Source: Dehalococcoidia bacterium (GTDB lineage Bacteria; Chloroflexota; Dehalococcoidia; Tepidiformales; Tepidiformaceae). From it: a stretch of 64,000 nucleotides of DNA. Location: assembly GCA_020850615.1 (NCBI GenBank), contig JADZEI010000032.1, positions 1 through 64,000 on the forward strand, written 5' to 3'. Below the pieces are notes generated by a model. It searched no databases, was not told where the DNA came from, and saw only the letters and a program-made list of their open reading frames with translations. Positions within the stretch are counted from its first letter, which is position 1. Each line of letters begins with the position of its first letter. This document shows, one piece after another, positions 41,703 to 48,333 of this stretch. The translations under genes were made by a program, and so were the position numbers.

Positions 41703-41738
41703 GGCCGTTCGGGCCCCCTAAATTGGGGCCGAACGGCC
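41703..41738. repeat. Long imperfect palindrome upstream of the Fe-S operon
   Basis: GGCCGTTCGGGCCCC (41703-41717) and GGGGCCGAACGGCC (41725-41738) pair over 14 bp with one bulged G and the AT-rich loop CTAAATT. It is unlike the neighbouring REP elements and lies 64 bases before the first ATG; operator, attenuator or terminator are all possible. Confidence 0.6.
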
Positions 41739-41801
41739 CACGGACCGTGGCCCCCGCATGCGTAGGGTTCCCCTGAGAATACCGGCGGCCCGGAGGATGC
41801 G

Positions 41802-42662
41802 ATGTGCCGAATGTGCGATAGCCTGGGTGGGGACGCGGCCAACCCGTGGTACCTGAACCCAAAGAACTACAGCAACCGGATGTACAAGCTGCGCGAGCCG
41901 GGCAAGGGTCCGCAGCAGGCGGCGACCGCCGGCGCCATCGAAGCGGGTGGCGAAGCCCAGCACGCCTCGCCGATCAACACCGCCATTGAGGCCAAGGCCA
42001 ATGGCGATATGGAGACGTTCAACAAGATCATCGGCGAGATGAACAAGCGCGCTGCCCTGCGCCCCGGCTGCCAGGTGGTCCCCCTCCACGAAGTCATGGA
42101 AGTGCTCGACATGGGCATGCCCGTGGCCGCCATGCAGTGCATCTGCCGCAAGACCACCCGCGGCTGCGAGGAGTGCTCCCTCAAGGAATACACCGGCCTC
42201 GGCCTCGGCACCGGCATGCTCAAGTGGGAACGCTGGCCCGAGCGCTACCGCGGCAAGGTCGAGTTCCTCAGCACCAAGCAGGCCAAGGAGTTCGTGGAGT
42301 TCTGGGACAAGAAGGGCTTCATGCACATGCTGATGCAGGAGGGCGGCGACTTCATCGGCGGCCTCTGCAACTGCGACTACCCCGACTGCCTCCCCATCCG
42401 CCAGCGCATCGACTACGGGCTCACCGCCCAGCTCGTCAAGAGCGAGTACGTCTGCTTCGTTGACTGGGATAAGTGCAACGGCTGCGGCGACTGCCTGGGC
42501 CGCTGCGACTTTAACGCTCTCAAGTACGAAGCCACGACCGAAAAGGCGCACATCGACCAGTTCCAGTGCTTCGGCTGCGGCCTCTGCGAGACCGCCTGCC
42601 CCCGCAACGCGATCGAATACCGGGACCGCAAGCAGATCCCCGGCCTGGCGAAGGTGTGGTAA
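41802..42662 (+). CDS. Multi-cluster 4Fe-4S protein, first gene of Fe-S/PHP operon
   Basis: A 286-residue Cys-rich protein with 19 cysteines. An N-terminal C2-x2-C5 opens it. Then come C113-x-C115-x6-C122-x2-C125 (CICRKTTRGCEEC) and C189-x-C191-x4-C196 (CNCDYPDC), the CxCR and CNC signatures of an archaeal-type Fe-S family. Two standard 4Fe-4S motifs follow, C225-x2-C-x2-C-x3-C235 and C256-x2-C-x2-C-x3-C266. It is probably an electron carrier or redox subunit. GGAGG lies 6 bases before the ATG. TAATG overlap with the next gene. The partner enzyme is not known. Confidence 0.75.
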   Translation: MCRMCDSLGGDAANPWYLNPKNYSNRMYKLREPGKGPQQAATAGAIEAGGEAQHASPINTAIEAKANGDMETFNKIIGEMNKRAALRPGCQVVPLHEVMEVLDMGMPVAAMQCICRKTTRGCEECSLKEYTGLGLGTGMLKWERWPERYRGKVEFLSTKQAKEFVEFWDKKGFMHMLMQEGGDFIGGLCNCDYPDCLPIRQRIDYGLTAQLVKSEYVCFVDWDKCNGCGDCLGRCDFNALKYEATTEKAHIDQFQCFGCGLCETACPRNAIEYRDRKQIPGLAKVW

Positions 42663-42934
42663 TGGAAGCCATCATCGCTCCCGTCATCGATATCGACCGC
42701 GAACGGTGCACCACGCCCTTCGCCTGCAAGAAGTGCCTCCAGATCTGCCCGACCGCCGTCCTCGCCGTGCACGAAACGCGCATGGTCCGGCTGGAAGAGA
42801 CAGACAAGTACCTGCCCGGCACCTACCGCCTGCGCATCGCCTACCGCGATAAGTGCAGCGGCTGCAACCGCTGCGTCGACGTCTGCCCCGAAGACGCCAT
42901 CACCGTGCGCATGCTCGAGGAGGTCGGAGCGTGA
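42662..42934 (+). CDS. Dicluster 4Fe-4S ferredoxin-like protein
   Basis: A 90-residue protein with two cluster motifs: C16-x5-C22-x2-C25-x3-C29 (the first spacing is longer than usual) and C65-x2-C68-x2-C71-x3-C75 followed by PEDAI. It resembles a small ferredoxin with a 35-residue insert between the motifs. The ATG overlaps the previous TAA by one base and its own stop overlaps the next GTG, so expression is tightly coupled. Presumably it passes electrons to or from the first gene's product. Confidence 0.82.
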   Translation: MEAIIAPVIDIDRERCTTPFACKKCLQICPTAVLAVHETRMVRLEETDKYLPGTYRLRIAYRDKCSGCNRCVDVCPEDAITVRMLEEVGA

Positions 42935-43542
42935 CCGCAGCAATCGAACGCGAACGCGTCGTATTCCCCAAGGACTGGACTTTCGACCTCGCCGAAGAGA
43001 TGGTCGAAGCGATCGCCCACGAGTTCGCCCCGGCCGAGGTCGTGGCCGAGCTCGCCCGGCGGATCAACGGCAAGCCGCAGGCCGAGGCGGTCGCGGAGGC
43101 GGAAGCGTACTTCGCCGACCACGGCCACCGCTGGATGGGCCGCACGATCGAGCTGGGCGAGAAGTACCGCGACCGCACCTACGAAGTGCTGCTCGCGGCC
43201 GCCGAAGCGACGGGCGAGCTCGCCTTCCCGCACGTGCCGGAGCGCTTCATCGAGATCGCCTACCTCAGCACGCAGCCGCTCTACTCGCTGCCCATCGTCG
43301 AGAACACGCGCCACTGCTTCGCCTTCAAGATGGTGTTCTGCGACACCTACCGTGCGCTCGAAGAGCAGTGCGGCGACGCGATGGCGGCGGCCCTGCCCTG
43401 CCGCAAGAGCTGCCTCGCCGCCGTCGACCGCGCCTTCCGCGATAAGGGCTTCGACGTCGAGGTGGTGCAGGATTCCTCGCTCGCCGACGGGGAGTTCTGC
43501 CAGTTCACCTCACGCAGGCGGGAGGCCGCGAGCGGTGCATGA
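42931..43542 (+). CDS. Unrecognised Cys-rich protein of the Fe-S operon
   Basis: A 203-residue protein that I do not recognise with confidence. The N-terminal 125 residues are helical and charged. The C-terminal part has C129, C137, C147, C157-x3-C161 and C190 in GEFCQFTSRR. The closing C-x-F with an upstream Cys cluster recalls V4R and aminothiazoline-carboxylate-hydrolase-like domains, a weak eye match. GTG start overlaps the upstream stop (GTGA); an 8-base overlap follows. Its membership of the operon is the best evidence of a redox role. Confidence 0.65.
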   Translation: MTAAIERERVVFPKDWTFDLAEEMVEAIAHEFAPAEVVAELARRINGKPQAEAVAEAEAYFADHGHRWMGRTIELGEKYRDRTYEVLLAAAEATGELAFPHVPERFIEIAYLSTQPLYSLPIVENTRHCFAFKMVFCDTYRALEEQCGDAMAAALPCRKSCLAAVDRAFRDKGFDVEVVQDSSLADGEFCQFTSRRREAASGA

Positions 43543-43786
43543 CGGCCACCCCCACGGGAGCTGCGGCGACTGCGTCGGCTTCGTGACGCCGTTCACCCGG
43601 GTGGCGCGCTATGCCGCCTGGGGCTACTGCGGCGAACAGACGCCGTCGCCCCCGGCGGGCGCGCTCGATGAGCTCGAACGCGCCGCGCTGGCCGGCGACC
43701 GTGCCGCCCTTCGCACGAACGCCATCGGCCTTTTCCGGCCGGAGGACGACGACTGCTGCGACTTCTTCCGGGAGCGCCAGGTGTGA
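43535..43786 (+). CDS. Small Cys-rich protein, possible HiPIP-like cluster binder
   Basis: An 83-residue protein with C10-x2-C13 (GSCGDCVGF), C32 (WGYCGEQ) and C74-C75 (DDDCCDFF). The layout of CxxC, then a GYC turn, then a D-C close to a Phe, resembles small subunits of glycyl-radical enzymes such as benzylsuccinate synthase, which bind a 4Fe-4S cluster; this is an inference from spacing only. GTG start with GGAGG about 9 bases upstream; it overlaps the preceding gene by 8 bases and the next by 4. Confidence 0.6.
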   Translation: MHDGHPHGSCGDCVGFVTPFTRVARYAAWGYCGEQTPSPPAGALDELERAALAGDRAALRTNAIGLFRPEDDDCCDFFRERQV

Positions 43787-44511
43787 CTGCGCCCGCGCGT
43801 CCCGCTGCCACGCTCGTGGACCTGCACTGCCACACCGGCTGGGGGTCCGGCGATAGCCATACGGACCCGAACGTGCTCATCGCCCAGGCGAAGGCGTTCG
43901 GGCTCCAGGGCATTTGCATCACCGAGCACAACCAGCTCTGGGACGCGAAGCGCATCGAGCAACTCTCCGACAAGCACGACTTCCTCGTCATCGGCGGGAT
44001 CGAAGTCGATACCGACATCGGCCACGTGCTCGTCTACGGGCTGCGCGCGCCCCGCCGCTTCATCCGCCTCCCGCGGATCGAAGAGCTCCGGCGGATGGTC
44101 GACGAAGTGGACGGCGCGATGGTCGTCGCCCACCCCTTCCGCAAGCGCGCGAAGCCCGCGACGACCGAGTTCACTTCCGGCCACGCGCTCGAGCTCGTCG
44201 AACAGGCGCTCGAACTGCCGTTCTTCGACCTCGTCGACGGCGTCGAGGTGCACAACGGCATCGCGGGGCCGCTCGAACGCGCGTTCGCGGGCGTTGTCGC
44301 CGGCGAACGCAAGCTCCCCACCACCGGCGGGAGCGACACCCACCGGCACCCCGAGGTCGGCACGACCTTCACCGTGTTCCCCGGGGGTGTCCGCACCGAA
44401 CAGGACCTCATCGACGCCATCAAAGCCGGCGAAATGCGCGGCGCAGACTGGGACGTCGAAGGGATCCACGACCGCCGCCTTACTTCGCTATTGCCACGCT
44501 ACGCCGGCTGA
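43783..44511 (+). CDS. PHP domain metal-dependent phosphoesterase
   Basis: A 242-residue PHP protein. Metal-binding motifs: DLHCHTGWGSGDSH, ITEHNQLWD, GGIEVDTDIGHVLVYG, MVVAHPFRKRAKP, and GGSDTHRHPEVG near the end. Such proteins are phosphatases or RNases acting on small phosphates or 3',5'-bisphosphates. The GTG start overlaps the previous stop (GTGA). It is the last of five coupled genes; a phosphoesterase beside Fe-S proteins is an unusual combination. Confidence 0.85.
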   Translation: MTAPARPAATLVDLHCHTGWGSGDSHTDPNVLIAQAKAFGLQGICITEHNQLWDAKRIEQLSDKHDFLVIGGIEVDTDIGHVLVYGLRAPRRFIRLPRIEELRRMVDEVDGAMVVAHPFRKRAKPATTEFTSGHALELVEQALELPFFDLVDGVEVHNGIAGPLERAFAGVVAGERKLPTTGGSDTHRHPEVGTTFTVFPGGVRTEQDLIDAIKAGEMRGADWDVEGIHDRRLTSLLPRYAG

Positions 44512-44548
44512 AATCATCGCGGGCTGAGCCCGTCGGAGGACGAAAACC

Positions 44549-45760
44549 ATGACTGCGACCAGCGACACACTCCTTTCGACACCGCCCGCGGAGTTGGTGG
44601 CGGCCGACCTCACCGCGCTCGTCGCGACCACCCCGGCCGCCGAGCGCTACGCCGTGCTCTCCGAGTGGTCGCGCCAGCGCGTGGCCGCCGAGGCAGCTTC
44701 CCTGGCCAACACCGGCGGCGGCGTTGTGATCATCGGCGCCCAGCAGGCTGCCGGCGGCGCCATCTCCGGCTTCGCCGGCGGCGGTGCGTCCATGGCCGGC
44801 GAAATCGCCAGCATCGCAAGCGACCTTGGCCCGGCCGGCGCCCATCTCGTCGCCCACGCCATCGTCGATGTCGGCGGCGCGCCCGTCGGCGTCATCCGTG
44901 TCGCCGAGTCCGTCGCCCCGCCCGTGCTCGTCGAGACCGACGGCGCGATCTACAACCGCACGGCCGCAGGCTGCACCCGCGTCCTCACCCGCGCCGGGCT
45001 CGACGCCCTCACCGGCCGCGAACGGTCGCTGCGCGAGCGCGCCGAGAAGAACCTGAACGCGATGGTGACCCGCAACGAATCGGGCCACTTCAACTACATG
45101 ACGCTCGCCGTCACCATCGCCCCCCGCGTCACCGGCGCCGGCCCCTACGCCTGGGCAAACAGCAACCAGGCCGCACTCGTGGACCGCAGCCGTGGCCTCG
45201 CCGCGCGCTGGAGCTTCGAGCCCGGCTTCGTCGGCGTCTCCGCCGGCGAGATCGTCGTCGCCCCCGCGGGTGAAGTCGGCGGGTTCCTCCGCATCTCGCG
45301 GAATGGCACCGTCGCCGCCGGGGAGCACCTCCGCCGGCCGCCGAGCGCCACGTTCATCCCGGCCACCGAGCTCGCGGACCGCCTCCGCGCCATGGTCGAG
45401 CTGGCCGCCCTGCCGCTCCGCGGCGCCGGCGGTGGCCTCGTCGTCGCTGCGGTGTCCGTCGAATGCGTGCGCGACCTGCGCCTCAACGTCGAAGGCGGCC
45501 TCTCCCGCCCGGCGAGCCGCGACACGGCCACGGTCTTCGTCGCCGAGCGCTACCTCGAAGACGACTCCGAGCTCGCGCAGCTCACCGCCGACGTGCTCGC
45601 CGCCGCCGGAGCCCTCTGGGGTGCCGACCTCGTCGCGGGTACCGGCGCCTACGCCGGCGAAGCCGAGGACAGCACGAACGACGCCCGCACCTGGCACGGC
45701 ATCACCCGCCGCACCGAACGCCGCGTCGCCGGCGCCCGCGGCCACGGCAGCGCGCGCTAG
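44549..45760 (+). CDS. AlbA_2/Schlafen-type putative DNA-binding protein
   Basis: A 403-residue protein. Residues about 35-135 (EWSRQRVAAEAASLANTGGGVVIIGAQQ, GAPVGVIRVAESVAPPVLVETDGAIYNRTAAGCTRVL) match the AlbA_2 pattern, in which a helix precedes NTxGG and an IIG strand and a Y-x-R-x-G-x-x-T segment ends the fold. The C-terminal 250 residues show no motif that I know. Known relatives are putative regulators and Schlafen-like nucleases. CGGAGGA lies about 8 bases before the ATG. A hairpin lies 50 bases after its stop. Confidence 0.72.
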   Translation: MTATSDTLLSTPPAELVAADLTALVATTPAAERYAVLSEWSRQRVAAEAASLANTGGGVVIIGAQQAAGGAISGFAGGGASMAGEIASIASDLGPAGAHLVAHAIVDVGGAPVGVIRVAESVAPPVLVETDGAIYNRTAAGCTRVLTRAGLDALTGRERSLRERAEKNLNAMVTRNESGHFNYMTLAVTIAPRVTGAGPYAWANSNQAALVDRSRGLAARWSFEPGFVGVSAGEIVVAPAGEVGGFLRISRNGTVAAGEHLRRPPSATFIPATELADRLRAMVELAALPLRGAGGGLVVAAVSVECVRDLRLNVEGGLSRPASRDTATVFVAERYLEDDSELAQLTADVLAAAGALWGADLVAGTGAYAGEAEDSTNDARTWHGITRRTERRVAGARGHGSAR

Positions 45761-45810
45761 CCGACGGCGTCGCCGGGTGCGGCGAAGCCACACCGGGCCA
45801 TGAACGCACA

Positions 45811-45835
45811 AGCCGGCGACGGGCTGTCGCCGGCT
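45811..45835 (+). terminator. Hairpin downstream of the AlbA_2 gene
   Basis: AGCCGGCGAC (45811-45820) and GTCGCCGGCT (45826-45835) form a perfect 10-bp stem with a 5-base loop. There is no T-tract, so terminator function is tentative. Confidence 0.5.
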
Positions 45836-45916
45836 GGCGTGGTGCTGCTTGTCCGAACGTCCTCCGTCAGGCCACGACCGGCTGCACCCCGCCGCGCGCC
45901 GTGCACCGGCCCGTCG

Positions 45917-45922
45917 TATCCT
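45917..45922 (+). promoter_or_regulatory. -10 element for tRNA-Ser(UGA)
   Basis: TATCCT ends 8 bases before the mature 5' end of the tRNA at 45931. Confidence 0.4.
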
Positions 45923-45930
45923 GAAGGCAC

Positions 45931-46017
45931 GGAGAGGTGCCCGAGAGGTTGAAGGGAACCGTCTTGAAAACGGTCGACCGATGAGGTCCGTGGGTTCGAA
46001 TCCCACCCTCTCCGCCA
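45931..46017 (+). tRNA. tRNA-Ser (anticodon UGA)
   Basis: An 87-base class II tRNA with encoded CCA at 46015-46017. The acceptor stem GGAGAGG/CCTCTCC is identical to the other tRNA-Ser; the anticodon stem ACCGT/ACGGT encloses CTTGAAA giving TGA; a long variable arm (around GACCGATGAGGTC) is present and the T loop is TTCGAAT. Confidence 0.96.
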
Positions 46018-46091
46018 TGCCCGTCCCGCTGCTCCGCCAACCCTCGCCGCGCCCCGGGCGGACGCGTCGTGAGCGCTATCCCCTCGCGCGC

Positions 46092-46097
46092 TACACT
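46092..46097 (+). promoter_or_regulatory. -10 element, leaderless start of sensor kinase
   Basis: TACACT ends 7 bases before the ATG at 46105. Confidence 0.55.
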
Positions 46098-46104
46098 CCC
46101 CCGA

Positions 46105-47871
46105 ATGCGGGACGTCCTCAGCCGCCAACTCCTCGCCCAGGGCCTCGCCGTTGTCGCTGCGATGCTCGCTATCGGCATCGTCACCGTCTTGGCCACACGC
46201 TCCGTCGTCGCGGCGAGCGAGGACCTGGACCGCTCCCACGCCCGCGTCACCGCCCTCGCCGAGCTCCTCTCCGTCCTCCAGGACATCGAGACCGGCCAGC
46301 GCGGCTTCCTCCTCACCGGCGACGCTGCCTATCTCGAGCCCTACGACGCGGCGCTGGAGCGCCTCGAACAGGCCTGGGATGCCGTGGCCGCGCAGGTCCA
46401 CGATGCATCGCGGCTTGCCGTCCTCCGCGCCGAGATCGATGCCCGCACCCAGATCGCCGCCGATGCTGTCGAGCGGGAACGCACGGGCGACGAGCGTGGC
46501 GCGGAATCGCTCCTTCTCAGCGGCGCAGGCAAGGCCCGCATGGACGCCATCCGCGGCCAGGTTGCCGCACTCCGTACCGATGCCGAAGACGACCTTCAAG
46601 CCGCGCACAACCGCGTCGACCGCACCGCCATCGGCGCCACCCTGGCCATGGTCGCCCTCGTCGCCGTCGCCCTCACTGTCCTGGGCTTCGGGTTCGGGCG
46701 CCTGCGCGCCGAGGCGCTGGCGCGGAGGCGCGCCGACTTCCTCCGTACCGAGGCCGAGGCAGGGCTCCGCACCTCCGAGGCGCGCTATCGCGGCCTCTTC
46801 CGGGCGATGGCCGATGCTGCGATCGTGACCGACGACAGCGCCGTCGCAACGGACTACAACCCGGCATTCATCCGGCTCCTGGGCTACGGACCGTTCGAGT
46901 TCGTCGGCCACTCCGCGCGCGAGCTCTACATCAGCGACGACGCGTGGCGCGAAGCCGCGGAACTCGCCGGGAAGACGGCCGGCGGCCGCTTCCTGACGAA
47001 CCTTCGCCGCAAGGATGGCGAGCTCGTGCCTGTGGCCGCCGGCCTTTCGACGATTACTTCCCGGGACGGGGAGCGGCTGGGGTTTCTCGGCGTCATCCGC
47101 GACATGTCGGAGGAGGAGGCCCAGCGCGCCCGGATCGAGGCCCTCAACCGCGACCTCGACCAGCGCAACACCGAGCTCGAGGTCGCTAACGCGGAGCTCG
47201 AGTCGTTCTCGTACTCCGTCTCGCACGACCTTCGCGCGCCTCTGCGGGCGGTTGCCGGGTTCACCCAGGTGCTCCAGGAGGACTACGCCGACCGCCTCGA
47301 CGCCGAGGGCCTCGGCGCGCTCCATCGCGTCCGCGCCGCAGCGGGGCGCATGGGCCAGCTCATCGACGACCTGCTCGCCCTCTCGCGCGTTACCCGGGCG
47401 GAGTTGCGCCGCGAGCGAACCGACCTCTCCGCCATCGCCACCTCGATCGCCAACGACCTGCAGCGCGCGCACCCCGAACGTCCTGTAGGATGGGACATCT
47501 CCCCCGGCGTGATAGTCGAAGGCGACCCGCCCCTCCTCCGGATCGCGCTCGAAAACCTCCTGGGCAACGCCTACAAGTTCACCGGCAACGTGGATCAGCC
47601 GCGAATCGCGTTCGGCGTAACGACAGGAGAAAATGGCGCCAACGAATACTACGTCCGAGACAACGGGGCAGGGTTCGACATGGAGTACGCAGGGAAACTC
47701 TTCAGTCCATTCCAGCGCCTTCACCGCACCGAGGAGTTCGAAGGCACCGGGATCGGCCTCGCCACCGTGCACCGGATAATCCGGCGCCACGGCGGCACCA
47801 TCCGCGCCGAGGGCGCCGTTGGCGCGGGTGCCGCGGTCTTCTTCACGCTGCCTGCCCAGGCGGCGACGTGA
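46105..47871 (+). CDS. CHASE3-PAS sensor histidine kinase
   Basis: A 588-residue membrane kinase. TM1 (about 8-31), a CHASE3-type four-helix sensor (35-170, DIETGQRGFLLTGDAAYLEPY), TM2 (about 180-201), a PAS domain (about 220-340), a short coiled coil, HisKA with the phospho-accepting His in SYSVSHDLRAPLRA (near 370), and HATPase_c (NLLGNAYKFT, DNGAGFDMEYAGKLFSPFQRLH, GTGIGLATV). Cyanobacterial-phytochrome-like kinases share this end. The GTG of a partner response regulator overlaps its stop. The stimulus is unknown. Confidence 0.93.
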   Translation: MRDVLSRQLLAQGLAVVAAMLAIGIVTVLATRSVVAASEDLDRSHARVTALAELLSVLQDIETGQRGFLLTGDAAYLEPYDAALERLEQAWDAVAAQVHDASRLAVLRAEIDARTQIAADAVERERTGDERGAESLLLSGAGKARMDAIRGQVAALRTDAEDDLQAAHNRVDRTAIGATLAMVALVAVALTVLGFGFGRLRAEALARRRADFLRTEAEAGLRTSEARYRGLFRAMADAAIVTDDSAVATDYNPAFIRLLGYGPFEFVGHSARELYISDDAWREAAELAGKTAGGRFLTNLRRKDGELVPVAAGLSTITSRDGERLGFLGVIRDMSEEEAQRARIEALNRDLDQRNTELEVANAELESFSYSVSHDLRAPLRAVAGFTQVLQEDYADRLDAEGLGALHRVRAAAGRMGQLIDDLLALSRVTRAELRRERTDLSAIATSIANDLQRAHPERPVGWDISPGVIVEGDPPLLRIALENLLGNAYKFTGNVDQPRIAFGVTTGENGANEYYVRDNGAGFDMEYAGKLFSPFQRLHRTEEFEGTGIGLATVHRIIRRHGGTIRAEGAVGAGAAVFFTLPAQAAT

Positions 47872-48311
47872 ATAGCGGCCCTATCCTTCTCGTCGAAGAT
47901 AACCCCGACGACCGGGACCTCACCCTCCGCGCCTTCAAGCGCGCGAACCTCGCGAACGAGATCGTCATCGCCGAAGACGGCGTCGAGGCGCTCGACTGGC
48001 TCTTCGCGACCGGCAAGCACACCGGGCGCGATACCTCGCAGGTGCCTGCCGTCGTCCTCCTGGACCTCAAGCTCCCCCGTATCGATGGGCTCGAAGTGCT
48101 GCGCCGGATGCGTGCCGATGAGCGAACAAAATTGCTTCGTGTCGTGATCCTGACCTCATCCGTTGAGGATCAGGATCGGTTGAGCGGGTATAGTCTCGGT
48201 GCGAGCAGCTATGTCCGAAAGCCGGTTGACCTCGGCGACTTCATGGAGGCGGTGCGCCAGCTCGGCGTCTACTGGCTCGTCCTGAACGAGGCGCCGCCGG
48301 TCACGGCGTAG
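47868..48311 (+). CDS. Single-domain response regulator (Rcp1-like)
   Basis: A 147-residue receiver with no output domain. ILLVEDNPDDRDLTLRAFKRANLANEIVIAEDGVEALDWLF, phospho-acceptor Asp in VVLLDLKLPRIDGLEVL, Thr/Ser in VVILTSSVEDQD and Lys in SYVRKPVDLGDF. It resembles Rcp1-type regulators that follow CHASE3 or phytochrome kinases. The GTG start overlaps the kinase stop (GTGA), so it is the probable phosphorylation target of that kinase. Confidence 0.93.
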   Translation: MNSGPILLVEDNPDDRDLTLRAFKRANLANEIVIAEDGVEALDWLFATGKHTGRDTSQVPAVVLLDLKLPRIDGLEVLRRMRADERTKLLRVVILTSSVEDQDRLSGYSLGASSYVRKPVDLGDFMEAVRQLGVYWLVLNEAPPVTA

Positions 48312-48333
48312 CGTCCCACCGCAGGGGGATTCT

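Larger units (their letters stand above)
41322..41801. other. Intergenic repeat region and operon leader, no gene seen
   Basis: The 480 bases hold four REP-like elements (41329-41640), a long imperfect palindrome (41703-41738), and a possible -10 TAGGGT near 41761 ahead of the Fe-S operon. No convincing coding frame. Confidence 0.7.
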
